A stretch of DNA of 64,000 nt from UBA5614 sp034678545 (GTDB lineage: Bacteria; Cloacimonadota; Cloacimonadia; Cloacimonadales; Cloacimonadaceae), in contig JAXDBS010000070.1 in the NCBI GenBank assembly GCA_034678545.1, positions 1 to 64,000 on the forward strand, read 5' to 3'. Position numbers and translations under genes: made by a program. This document shows, in pieces, positions 1 to 8,191 of the stretch. Positions within the stretch are counted from its first letter, which is position 1. Each line of letters begins with the position of its first letter. Under the pieces are notes generated by a model. The model made no database searches. It was not told the DNA's origin and saw only the letters and a list, made by a program, of their open reading frames with translations.

Positions 1-14
1 ACAAGAAGGAACGC

Positions 15-1730
15 ATGACACAATTCAAGGACATGACATTACCTGAGGCCATCCACAAGGCGGCTGATGACCTGAACTACATTACCCCGACCCCCATCCA
101 GCTGGAAGTGATCCCCTGGCTGATGGAAAACGGCACCGACCTGATCGGCCTGGCCCAGACCGGGACAGGCAAAACCGCCGCCTTCGGCTTCCCCACCCTG
201 GCCAATACGGACAGCAATAAAAAGACAGTGCAGACCCTGATCCTCTGCCCCACCCGCGAGCTCTGCGTACAGATAACCAAGGATTTCAAGAGCTTTGCCA
301 AATACCTGCCTGAGATCAAAGTTGTGGCGGTCTATGGCGGCGCGCCGATCTACTCCCAAAAGGAAGCGCTGAAGAAAGGCGCCCACATCGTGGTGGGAAC
401 CCCGGGCCGCGTCTTTGACATGATCCGCCAGAACGCCCTGAAACCGGGCAGCATTGACAGGCTGATCCTGGATGAAGCGGACGAGATGCTCAACATGGGC
501 TTCAAGGACGACATCTTCGAGATCATGAGCCATACGCCGGAACAGAAGCAGATCCTGCTCTTCTCGGCCACCATGCCCAAGGACGTGGTCACCATAACCA
601 AGACCTTCATGCACGAGCCGCACAGAATAGCCGTGGGCAACCAGGAACAGGGCGCGGAGAACATCCGGCACTTCTATTACAAAGTGCATGCCAAGGACAA
701 ATACAAGGCCCTGAAACGGATCGCCGACATCAGCCCCAAAATCTACGGCATCGTCTTCTGCAAGACCAGGACCGAGACCCAGGAAATCGCCGATAAGCTG
801 CAGCACGACGGATACAACGCCGACGCCCTGCACGGAGACCTCTCCCAAAACCAGCGGGACCTGGTGATGAGCCGCTTCCGCAGCAAATACGTGCAACTGC
901 TGATCGCAACAGACGTGGCAGCCCGCGGCCTGGACGTGGACGACCTGACGCATATCATCAATTACGAGCCGCCGCTGGAAGCGGATATCTATATCCACCG
1001 CTCCGGCCGCACCGGCAGGGCAGGCAAGAGCGGAGTCTCCATCACCATCGTCCACGCCAAGGAAATGGGGCAGCTCAAAGCCTGCGAACGCAGACTGGGA
1101 CGCGAGATAGTGCTGGCCCACGTGCCGACCGGCCGGGAGATCTGCGAAAAACAGCTGTTCAACCTGATCGACACCATGGACAATATTAAGGTGGACGACG
1201 AGCAGATCGACCCGCTGATGGAAAACGTGTACAAAAAGCTGAGCTGGCTGAGCCGGGAAGAGCTCATCAAGAGATTTGTCTCCGTCGAGTTCAACCGCTT
1301 CCTCAATTACTACAAAGATGCCACAGACCTCGACCTGGTGACGGAAACGCAGCCGGGCAAACCCCGTGAAAAACGCGATATCACGTTCAGCAGATTCCAT
1401 CTCAACATCGGCTATGAGGACAACCTGACCAAGCGGGAACTGATGAAACTGATCAACCGCCTGAACGTGGCGCGCGGCATCGAGATCGGATACATCGACA
1501 TCACGGACCGGGATGCGGTGGTGGAACTGGATTCCTATTACGACACGCAACTGCTCAAAGCGCTGAACCGGGCAAAATACTCCGGCCGGATGGTGCAGGC
1601 GGAAATCCTGGAAGAAAAGAGCGGCAGGAAAAAACCCGCGGCCAAGCAGGATTCACGGCACAGGTTTTATCAGAACAGGGATATGGCCAAATCCCGGAAT
1701 CCCCGCAAGGGAAGGAAAACATACAGATAA
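15..1730 (+). CDS. deaD: DEAD-box RNA helicase with DbpA-type C-terminal RNA-binding domain
   Basis: ATP-dependent RNA helicase of 571 residues, expected to remodel structured RNA (ribosome assembly, mRNA turnover, cold growth). The RecA-like core shows motif I AQTGTGKT near residue 46, PTRELC, motif II DEAD, motif III SAT and motif VI HRSGRTGRAG. After the core, roughly residues 455-530 form the RRM-like domain found in DeaD and DbpA, followed by a basic tail rich in K and R. The start at 15 has an AAGGA Shine-Dalgarno at 6-10. A bidirectional terminator follows. Family membership is clear; choosing DeaD over another helicase with this C-terminal domain is inference from overall architecture. 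Confidence 0.93.
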   Translation: MTQFKDMTLPEAIHKAADDLNYITPTPIQLEVIPWLMENGTDLIGLAQTGTGKTAAFGFPTLANTDSNKKTVQTLILCPTRELCVQITKDFKSFAKYLPEIKVVAVYGGAPIYSQKEALKKGAHIVVGTPGRVFDMIRQNALKPGSIDRLILDEADEMLNMGFKDDIFEIMSHTPEQKQILLFSATMPKDVVTITKTFMHEPHRIAVGNQEQGAENIRHFYYKVHAKDKYKALKRIADISPKIYGIVFCKTRTETQEIADKLQHDGYNADALHGDLSQNQRDLVMSRFRSKYVQLLIATDVAARGLDVDDLTHIINYEPPLEADIYIHRSGRTGRAGKSGVSITIVHAKEMGQLKACERRLGREIVLAHVPTGREICEKQLFNLIDTMDNIKVDDEQIDPLMENVYKKLSWLSREELIKRFVSVEFNRFLNYYKDATDLDLVTETQPGKPREKRDITFSRFHLNIGYEDNLTKRELMKLINRLNVARGIEIGYIDITDRDAVVELDSYYDTQLLKALNRAKYSGRMVQAEILEEKSGRKKPAAKQDSRHRFYQNRDMAKSRNPRKGRKTYR

Positions 1731-1772
1731 AAAAAATAGCCGGCTAATTGTCTAACCGGCTGTTATAATTTT
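1731..1772. terminator. Bidirectional rho-independent terminator
   Basis: A hairpin with stem AGCCGG (1738-1743) / CCGGCT (1756-1761) is flanked by an A-run on its left and a T-rich tract on its right. It lies between the convergent ends of the helicase and the lipoyl/KOW-like gene, so it can stop transcription from both sides. Confidence 0.75.
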
Positions 1773-1799
1773 GCGTTATAAGCTGTTTCCAATAAACAG

Positions 1800-2930
1800 C
1801 TACGATTCGATCACTTCCACGTTGGCGCGGGGCAGCATGACCCTGGTGCCGTCCTCGAATTCAGCCTGCAGGACGCGGACGAGGGTCTCGGATTCGACCT
1901 TGGTGAGCTCTTCCGGCATGCCGGTAACTTTGGCGATGCGGCCGAAATTGGGCTGGCGGATGACGCGGATGAGGGTGCCGGGTTCCAGGATGGGCAGCCT
2001 GGTCTCGGGAATGGTGAGTTCCTCTTCCTGGAACTGGAGCGGGATGATGATCTCGGGGCGGATGACGCCGGCCCGGATCTGGGTTCTGCCGTGGATGCTG
2101 GTCTTGAAGCCTTCGAATTTCTTCAGCAGTTCAAAGGTCTTCTGCGCCATATTGATCCTGCCGAAGCCCTCGGTGCAGACGATGGTGATGCCGACGTTTT
2201 CGTGGCCGGTGATGGCTACGCCGAGGTCATAGCCGAGGATCTTCTTGATGTCCTGGTCGTCCACGCCGCCGGTGATGACGGCCTTCACGCCCATCTGGCG
2301 GGCCTTGTCGATAGCTTCCAGGCGGATGAAAGCGCCGGCCGCGATAATGGAGCCCCGGCAGGACTCGTCTATCTTGCCGGCTTGCAGTTCCTCATCCGGC
2401 GAAGCGGCGAGGATTTTCAGCGCCCCGACCGTCTCGCCCCCAATCCCGAAGATGCCCTGCACATAGGCGGATTTATTCTCGATAATGACGCCCTCGCCGG
2501 GCATGACCTCTGTCACCACGCCGTCCATGAAAGCCTTGACCTGGACGGGGATGCGCGGCTCGCGCAGGAGGATCTGGCCCGTGTGGGAGGAAACGGATTC
2601 CACCTCGCCGTCGGTGGGCGAAGTGACCGAGTTTTTCATGAAGCCCAAGCCAAACAGGCCCTTGTTTTCGGCCAGAACGGTGCCCTTTTTGATCTGGTCG
2701 CCGGCCTTGACCTTGACGAAGTTGACCAATTGGGCAGGCGTGACTCCCAGTTTATTGGCGAGGTTGAGAGGTATGACCTTTCCGGGCAGAAGGGTCTGCG
2801 CCACTACATCCTCAGCCTTGACCTTGTCCCCCTTTTTGACGAGGACCTCTCCCTTCAGCGGCAGCACACGCTCCTTGCGCAGAATGGTGCTTTCAGTTAC
2901 TGTCAGTCCAGCGGAATACGCCTGTCCCAT
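1800..2930 (-). CDS. Conserved protein with lipoyl-like and KOW-like segments, partner of the GlmL-like gene
   Basis: A 376-residue soluble protein without signal peptide that I cannot assign to a characterised function. The first 150 residues are rich in the G-D-x-V-x-x-G-x-x-hydrophobic pattern of biotinyl/lipoyl barrels (for example VKKGDKVKAEDVVA and VKAGDQIKKGTVLAE), but no lysine carrier motif (MKM) is seen. A central alpha/beta part contains AVITGG and VGITIVCTEGFG. The C-terminus (EPGTLIRVIRQPNFGRIAKV) looks like a KOW/SH3 barrel. GGAGG upstream of the ATG overlaps the end of the GlmL-like gene, so the two are co-transcribed. Context suggests a role with a B12-dependent carbon-skeleton mutase or its chaperone; that is inference. 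Confidence 0.75.
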   Translation of the reverse strand: MGQAYSAGLTVTESTILRKERVLPLKGEVLVKKGDKVKAEDVVAQTLLPGKVIPLNLANKLGVTPAQLVNFVKVKAGDQIKKGTVLAENKGLFGLGFMKNSVTSPTDGEVESVSSHTGQILLREPRIPVQVKAFMDGVVTEVMPGEGVIIENKSAYVQGIFGIGGETVGALKILAASPDEELQAGKIDESCRGSIIAAGAFIRLEAIDKARQMGVKAVITGGVDDQDIKKILGYDLGVAITGHENVGITIVCTEGFGRINMAQKTFELLKKFEGFKTSIHGRTQIRAGVIRPEIIIPLQFQEEELTIPETRLPILEPGTLIRVIRQPNFGRIAKVTGMPEELTKVESETLVRVLQAEFEDGTRVMLPRANVEVIES

Positions 2931-2940
2931 CTTCGCCTCC

Positions 2941-4803
2941 CTATTTCAGTATCTCTTCCGGATAGGCCTTCAGTTCCCTCATCCATTTCTTGAGAGAGCT
3001 GATGCGGGCTGCCGGGTCAGTCGGCAGTTCGAACGGCTGGCGGCCGCGCGTATCCAGCAAGATGCCGACCACGCCGCCGTGCAGTTCCACTTCCAGTTCC
3101 TTGTTTTTCTCTTTATCCAGGAAGGTGCCGCCGTGAGACTTCAGCTGCGCTTTGGCAACCTCTCCCACGCCCAGCGGGATGAGCCTGAGCTCGCCGCAGG
3201 GGATCTCCTCTTCGAAAACCTTGCCGCCTGGAAGCGTGATCCTGGCTGTCAGGGCCGGTTTACCGGGCTTGTTCCTGCCGACCGGCGCGACGCAGGTGCC
3301 GAGGTAAATCAGGCAGTCCTTGTTGAACACTTCGGTGGCGGCTTTTTCACAAATCTCGGAAAGCACGCCCAGATGAGGCATCATGAAGATGCTGTCCACG
3401 GCCAGGCGGGTGATGCCCTCCGGCAGGAAGGCGTCAACCATCATCATGACCGACTGGTTGCGCCGGGGCGCGTGAGAAAGCACTCCGCCGCTGCCCACCA
3501 GCAAGCCCAGGGACATCAAGTTGACGATGGTAGCGCCGGAGGTGGACTGGCTGAAGGCTTCCGAAATATCCCGCTGGCGCTGCGTGCCTTTGAGCGTGAC
3601 GGCAAATTCCTTGTGCTGCTCAAAGGCGAGGCGCAGGGCTTCCTTGGCGATGGCCTGCTCCAGGACCAGTTCCTCCAGCAGGCTGGGGATGGTGGTGGGG
3701 CGGATCATCTTGTTCTTGATCATGTTGCGCAGTTCGCTTTCATCTATGGGAAAAGGCACCCAGCGCATGATGTTGGGCAGCCCGGCGCTGGCCAGGACGT
3801 TGGAGATGCTGTAGCTCATGCCCAGGTTGGCGCTGACGGTGCGGTTGAAAATGTATTCTTCGGTGAAGACGGAGAAGATGTCGGTGGTGGCGCCGCCGAT
3901 ATCCACGCCCACGACTTCGATCTTTTCAGCCCTGGCGACGGCCTGCATGATGTTGCCCACCGCGGCGGGAGTGGGCATGATGGGCACGCTCTCGTGCTGC
4001 GGACCCATGGTCCAGGCCATCAGTTTGTTGTAGCCGGGAGCCTGCTGCATCACGTGCTCCATGAAGATGTCGTGGATCTTGTCGCGCGCGGGGCCGAGGT
4101 TTTCCATTTCCAGCTTGGGCCGGATGTTTTCGGTCACGATCAGACCGACCTTGTCCTTCAGCGTATCTTCGATATCGGGGACGGCCTGCTTGTTGCCGGC
4201 GTAGATGACAGGCAGCTTGTAGCCTGACCCGAGGCGGGGCTTGGGATCGGCCGCTGAAACGAGCTCGGCCATTTCCACCACGTGCTTGACCGTACCTCCG
4301 TCCTCGCCGCCCGCCATCAGGATCATGTCCGGCCTCAACTCGCGGATGCGCTCGATCTTCTGGTGGTTCATGCGCTTGTCGTTGCTGGCGATCAGGTCCA
4401 TCACGATGGCTCCGGCGCCCAAAGCGGCTCTTTCGGCGCTTTCGCCGGTCATGCTGGCGACCACGCCCGTGACCATCATCTGCAACCCGCCGCCGGCGGA
4501 AGAAGTGCTGACATAGGCGTCAACGCCCAAGTCGCCTTTGCGCGGGATGACAAACTCGCCGTTCTCCATGAACCTGATATTGGGATTGTTGTACTTGAGC
4601 CGCGCCAGTTCCTCAAGTTCCTGGACCGAGTTGATCACACCCTTGGTCACGTCGTTGAGCGGAGCCTCCACCGTGGTGGGAGCTTCGCCCCTGACGGTCT
4701 GGCGGTACTCGCCATCCACCCATTCGATCAGGATCGCCTTGGTGGTCGTGCTGCCGCAATCCGTTGCCACGATGCGCGTCAGCTGCTTTTCGTCATATTG
4801 CAT
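2941..4803 (-). CDS. glmL: MutL/GlmL-family B12-mutase accessory ATPase
   Basis: A 620-residue protein of the glutamate-mutase MutL (GlmL) family, which has an actin/Hsp70-like ATPase fold and is thought to protect or reactivate adenosylcobalamin-dependent mutases. The phosphate-1 motif DCGSTTTKA lies at residues 14-22. Other family landmarks are SSAGGGL, AGGEDGG near residue 165 and the second phosphate loop VGVDIGGATTDIFSV near residue 300. Start supported by GGAGG a few bases upstream. No glutamate, ornithine or lysine mutase subunit lies in the window, so the client enzyme is unknown. The downstream 376-residue gene is directly coupled to it. Confidence 0.85.
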   Translation of the reverse strand: MQYDEKQLTRIVATDCGSTTTKAILIEWVDGEYRQTVRGEAPTTVEAPLNDVTKGVINSVQELEELARLKYNNPNIRFMENGEFVIPRKGDLGVDAYVSTSSAGGGLQMMVTGVVASMTGESAERAALGAGAIVMDLIASNDKRMNHQKIERIRELRPDMILMAGGEDGGTVKHVVEMAELVSAADPKPRLGSGYKLPVIYAGNKQAVPDIEDTLKDKVGLIVTENIRPKLEMENLGPARDKIHDIFMEHVMQQAPGYNKLMAWTMGPQHESVPIMPTPAAVGNIMQAVARAEKIEVVGVDIGGATTDIFSVFTEEYIFNRTVSANLGMSYSISNVLASAGLPNIMRWVPFPIDESELRNMIKNKMIRPTTIPSLLEELVLEQAIAKEALRLAFEQHKEFAVTLKGTQRQRDISEAFSQSTSGATIVNLMSLGLLVGSGGVLSHAPRRNQSVMMMVDAFLPEGITRLAVDSIFMMPHLGVLSEICEKAATEVFNKDCLIYLGTCVAPVGRNKPGKPALTARITLPGGKVFEEEIPCGELRLIPLGVGEVAKAQLKSHGGTFLDKEKNKELEVELHGGVVGILLDTRGRQPFELPTDPAARISSLKKWMRELKAYPEEILK

Positions 4804-4866
4804 ATTTTCCTCCGCCTGTCTGAAAAAAGCGTTGCCCGATACAAAACTTTAAAAACGGCATTCCCG

Positions 4867-5268
4867 TCAATTATCTTTATTGCCCTCCGAACTGCCTCCG
4901 ACCCTGAACAGCCTTTGGAGAAACGCTTTGAACTTTTTCCAGCGACGCCGCCGCAGCAGCCTGGACTTCTGGCGGCGCTCACGGTTCAGTTCCTCATCCA
5001 GTTCGTCCATGCGGGTGATGAGCTGCTTGACATAATCTTCCTTTTCGAGCAAAAGCGCGAACTGCTGGTACTTTTGGGAATCGAAGAGAATTTCGGCAAA
5101 GGGCAGGATGAAATACATGAACTGGCTGCCGATGCCGTGCAGGGGACGCAGGGATTCGGCCACCAGGATGCCGGCGGAAGCCATGCCGCGCTCCGCCACA
5201 TAGCGCGCCACGCGGTCGATCATGGCCTGCGCTTCCTCTTCCGTGATGGTCACTTTCAGATCGTTCAT
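4867..5268 (-). CDS. Small conserved protein of unknown function, purine/comF operon
   Basis: A 133-residue protein, last gene of the purS-purQ-comF operon; its ATG is one base past the comF stop. Residues 25-65 hold a hydrophobic stretch (GIGSQFMYFILPFAEILF) too polar overall for a clear membrane span, followed by a charged coiled-coil-like segment (MDELDEELNRERRQK) and a very basic stretch (RLLRRRRWKKFKAFLQRLF). I do not recognise a characterised family. The basic amphipathic end could contact membrane lipids or nucleic acid; that is speculation. Confidence 0.65.
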   Translation of the reverse strand: MNDLKVTITEEEAQAMIDRVARYVAERGMASAGILVAESLRPLHGIGSQFMYFILPFAEILFDSQKYQQFALLLEKEDYVKQLITRMDELDEELNRERRQKSRLLRRRRWKKFKAFLQRLFRVGGSSEGNKDN

Positions 5269-5269
5269 C

Positions 5270-5995
5270 TCACAGCCCGTGGCAGGCGGTCAGAACATAG
5301 ACCTCCGCCGCGCCCGCCCGCAGCAGGGTTTTAGCCGCTTCGTTGACAGTGCTGCCCGTGGTGAAAACGTCATCCACAAGCAGCATTTTTTGACCAGTCG
5401 GATCATATCTTCCGATCCGGAACGCGCCCCTGACATTTCTCCGCCGCAGGTCCGCGTGGAGCAGGGTCTGGGACTCCGTATAATGCCTGCGCAGCAAAGC
5501 GTCATCAACAAAGGGTTTTTCCAACCTGGCCGCCAGTGCCTGGCCCAGCAGGGCGCTCTGGTTGAAGCCCCGCTCCCGCTTTCTCACCCGGTGCAGGGGG
5601 ATGGACGCAACGCAGTCCACCGTGCAGTAGGCCTCGCTGTCCAGGACGGCCCTGAACATCTGGTTGCCCAGCCAGTCCGCGATGCGGGTGTAGCCTGTGT
5701 ATTTCAGTTCATGCACCAGGGCGCGGGCCGCGTTCTCATACATGAACACGGACCTGGCCTGGGTGAACGCGTATTCGTTTTCCGCGCAGTTGGAGCACTC
5801 CGTATCAGTTAAAGGGTAGCCGCACTTGGGGCAGTAAGGCATGGGGACATAGCTCAGCCGGTCCCTGCAGTTGCCGCACAGCCACATGCTTTGCTCCGCA
5901 ATGCGCTCATGGCAGTGCAGGCAGACAGGCGGGAAAAAGGCATTCAGCACGCCGGCCGAGGTTTGTTTGAAAAGGGTGGCGGTTCCAAATCTCAT
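5270..5995 (-). CDS. comF: ComF family phosphoribosyltransferase-like protein
   Basis: ComF-type protein of 241 residues. The N-terminal part carries a zinc-ribbon cysteine set (CLHCH, CGNCRD, YCPKCGYP, CSNC). The C-terminal part is a type I PRTase fold with the PRPP-binding loop LLVDDVFTTGSTVNEA near residue 205. In naturally competent bacteria ComF helps move incoming single-stranded DNA, but many non-competent bacteria also carry it. The ATG overlaps the purQ stop by 4 bp (ATGA), so it is translationally coupled to purine synthesis genes; a PRPP-linked salvage role is equally possible. Confidence 0.9.
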   Translation of the reverse strand: MRFGTATLFKQTSAGVLNAFFPPVCLHCHERIAEQSMWLCGNCRDRLSYVPMPYCPKCGYPLTDTECSNCAENEYAFTQARSVFMYENAARALVHELKYTGYTRIADWLGNQMFRAVLDSEAYCTVDCVASIPLHRVRKRERGFNQSALLGQALAARLEKPFVDDALLRRHYTESQTLLHADLRRRNVRGAFRIGRYDPTGQKMLLVDDVFTTGSTVNEAAKTLLRAGAAEVYVLTACHGL

Positions 5996-6684
5996 AGGGA
6001 TTGGAAGTAGTTTTCCAGGGCTTCGATCAGGACAATCCCGTCCTGCGAGACCACATAGTCGGAGGCGGCCCGTTCCGGATGGGGCATCATGCCCAGGACG
6101 TTGCGCCGCGGGTTGCAGATGCCGGCGATGTTGTCCAGAGAGCCGTTGGGATTGGCTTCCTCTGTCACGCCGCCCTGTTCGTCACAATAGCGGAAGACGA
6201 TCCTGTCTTCGTCCTGCAAGGCTTTCAGGCCGTCCGCGTCGATGCAGTAATTGCCTTCCTTGTGGGCGATGGGGATGTCCAAAGCCAGGCCCGGTGCCAG
6301 CTTATAAGTGAAAGGCGAAGCATTTGTCTCCACACGGATGTGCTGATGCTGGCAAATGAACTGCAGGGACCTGTTCATCATCAGCGTGCCGGGCAGCAGC
6401 CCGCATTCCGTCAGGATCTGGAAGCCGTTGCAGATGCCGAGGACCAATCCGCCCCCGTACGCATGGGCGATCACTTCCCGCATGACCGGCGAGACCTTGG
6501 CGATGGCGCCGCAGCGCAGGTAATCGCCGTAGGAAAAGCCGCCCGGCAGGATGACCAGATCGGGATCCCGCAGCACTGTGTCTTGGTGCCAGATCTGCGC
6601 CACGGCATGGCCCCGGTCGGCAAAGACCTGCATGGCGTCGTGGTCGCAGTTGGAACCCGGAAAGGTGATGACGCTTACCTTCAA
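5992..6684 (-). CDS. purQ: Phosphoribosylformylglycinamidine synthase, glutaminase subunit PurQ
   Basis: Class I glutamine amidotransferase of 230 residues that supplies ammonia for FGAM formation, step 4 of de novo purine synthesis. The nucleophile is Cys85 in GICNGFQ, preceded by LPGGFSYGDYLR; the His-Glu pair of the triad is in MMPHPERA (about H202 and E204). It follows purS with a 4-bp overlap, the arrangement of the three-protein PurS-PurQ-PurL enzyme. The catalytic large subunit purL is not in this window. Confidence 0.96.
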   Translation of the reverse strand: MKVSVITFPGSNCDHDAMQVFADRGHAVAQIWHQDTVLRDPDLVILPGGFSYGDYLRCGAIAKVSPVMREVIAHAYGGGLVLGICNGFQILTECGLLPGTLMMNRSLQFICQHQHIRVETNASPFTYKLAPGLALDIPIAHKEGNYCIDADGLKALQDEDRIVFRYCDEQGGVTEEANPNGSLDNIAGICNPRRNVLGMMPHPERAASDYVVSQDGIVLIEALENYFQSL

Positions 6685-6938
6685 CCCGGCGTCACCTCTT
6701 CCAGTTCAAAGCTGTAGTGCTCAGTGTTGGGATTGGCCAGCAGCTTGTCACAGATGGCGTCCACCTGCGCGCTCACGCTGCTGCGGTCCTCTTCCACAAA
6801 GATGATCTCGATGTGCTTGCTGATCCGGGTCTCCCTGACGCTGGCATACCCCAGAGCGTGCAGGGAATTGGTCACCGCCTGGCCCTGGGGATCCAGGACG
6901 CTGGGCTTGAGGAAAACGTGAATCCTGGCTTTCAACAT
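6681..6938 (-). CDS. purS: Phosphoribosylformylglycinamidine synthase subunit PurS
   Basis: An 85-residue PurS, the small subunit that bridges PurQ and small PurL. Diagnostic pattern: KPSVLDPQGQAVTNSLHALG near the N-terminus, then the variable VREtRISKHIEI strand and a C-terminal CDKLLANPNTEHYSFELEE. It is the promoter-proximal gene of the purS-purQ-comF-hypothetical operon. The upstream 194-bp gap to the divergent kinase gene must hold its promoter, but I see no convincing -35/-10 pair or purine riboswitch there. Confidence 0.93.
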   Translation of the reverse strand: MLKARIHVFLKPSVLDPQGQAVTNSLHALGYASVRETRISKHIEIIFVEEDRSSVSAQVDAICDKLLANPNTEHYSFELEEVTPG

Positions 6939-7132
6939 TGTTCTATCCTATCTGTAAGCATTTTAACTATTAATGTACTGGATGCTAGAATCTGGCAATC
7001 TGCCTTTTGGTCAATGCAATTTTCTGACGTGCCGGATAAATACAAGCTCTCCTGACTATGAAGGAACAGCTGCACGCCATCCCTGCCTGCCGGCCGCGGG
7101 GCGACAACCAGAAAAATGGGTATTGTTGAATC

Positions 7133-8092
7133 ATGGACAAAAATCTTGAACAGGGAAGAAAAAGCTTGCCAGAATCACTGTATCAAACTTCAGTTTTTTG
7201 CATGACAGAAAAGCTGTTACTGCAATCCATCCGCGACGGGTTTCCCGGGCTCAGGTGGAAACGGCACCGCTACCTGGGCCACGGCTTTGACCACGATGTC
7301 ATCATTCTGGATAATCGTGTGGTGTTCCGCGCGCCCAGGAATGAGCATTACCGCAATCTCCTGCCGGACGAGGTCCGCCTGTTGCAACACCTGCGGAGTA
7401 AGATCCCGGTCCGGATCCCCGATTATCAATATGTTACACCGGACTGCAGCCTGGCAGGCTATCCCCTCCTGCCCGGACGGGAATTGAACCAACCCCGCTT
7501 CAAAAGGCTTTCCGCTGCGGACAAGGAAACCGCTGCCAACCAGATGGCAGGCTTCCTTTCCGCCCTGCATGCAGTTCCGGAAGAATTGGCGACCAAGTTC
7601 AAAACACCGGTGCTGGACTTTAAGCAGCGTTATGAATTGCTGGCCCAGCGTTGCCGCGAACTGCTCTACCCACGCTTCATACAAACTGAAATAGATGTCC
7701 TTGAAGCTTACCTGGAAAGGTTGAAAGCATCCTTCAGTCAAATAAAAAATCTCACCCTGGCCCACCAGGACCTGCTGCCCGACCACATCCTCTGGGACCG
7801 GGCCACGCGCCAAATCAGCATCATCGACTTCTCAGACCGCGCCTGGGCCGATCCCGCCCTGGACTTTGCCGGCATCCTGTTCTATGGGGATAAGTTTGTG
7901 AAGCGGGTCCTGGATATGTATCGAGGCAGCCCTGACAGTGGCCTGCCGGAGCGGGCCAGGCTCTACAACATGCGGGTTCCGCTCTACCTGATGACGGACG
8001 CCCTGATGGGACTGCCCTGCTCCTATGAGGAAGGCTACGCCCTGTTCAGGAAGCTGTTTTTCCAAACCGGATCGATATCAGACCAAAGATGA
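7133..8092 (+). CDS. Aminoglycoside phosphotransferase-fold small-molecule kinase
   Basis: A 319-residue protein of the APH/choline kinase fold. The catalytic loop appears as LAHQDLLPDHILWD (Brenner-type HxD with downstream N replaced by H), and the metal-binding aspartate is in IIDFSDRAWADPALDFA near residue 235. The N-terminal lobe has the G-rich LGHGFDHDVIILDNRVVFRAPR. Substrate cannot be read from sequence: aminoglycosides, choline, fructosamine or homoserine are all possible. Neither the ATG at 7133 nor the internal ATG at 7202, which would remove 23 residues, has a strong Shine-Dalgarno. It stands alone between divergent purS and a convergent lipoprotein gene. Confidence 0.8.
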   Translation: MDKNLEQGRKSLPESLYQTSVFCMTEKLLLQSIRDGFPGLRWKRHRYLGHGFDHDVIILDNRVVFRAPRNEHYRNLLPDEVRLLQHLRSKIPVRIPDYQYVTPDCSLAGYPLLPGRELNQPRFKRLSAADKETAANQMAGFLSALHAVPEELATKFKTPVLDFKQRYELLAQRCRELLYPRFIQTEIDVLEAYLERLKASFSQIKNLTLAHQDLLPDHILWDRATRQISIIDFSDRAWADPALDFAGILFYGDKFVKRVLDMYRGSPDSGLPERARLYNMRVPLYLMTDALMGLPCSYEEGYALFRKLFFQTGSISDQR

Positions 8093-8121
8093 GTTGAAGA
8101 TCGCCAGGCCTGTAATGATAT

Positions 8122-8160
8122 AAATGCAGAATGAGCATCCTTCGGATGCATTTACTGCTT
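8122..8160 (+). terminator. Weak hairpin between convergent genes
   Basis: GCATCC (8135-8140) and GGATGC (8144-8149) can form a tight stem with a 3-base loop, followed by ATTTACTGCTT. The T-tract is poor, so termination here is uncertain. It lies in the 99-bp gap between the kinase and the SGNH lipoprotein, which converge. Confidence 0.35.
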
Positions 8161-8191
8161 CCCGATTCATTGCTTCTGCCGGCGTGGGTTG

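Noticed and set aside
39..1550. Long open frame opposite the helicase gene
   Set aside because: Composition is low-complexity H/V/D/Q-rich, with no ribosome site; it shadows the helicase in a GC-rich region.
6939..7132. Purine riboswitch upstream of purS
   Set aside because: No conserved purine riboswitch core or pairing pattern could be found by eye.
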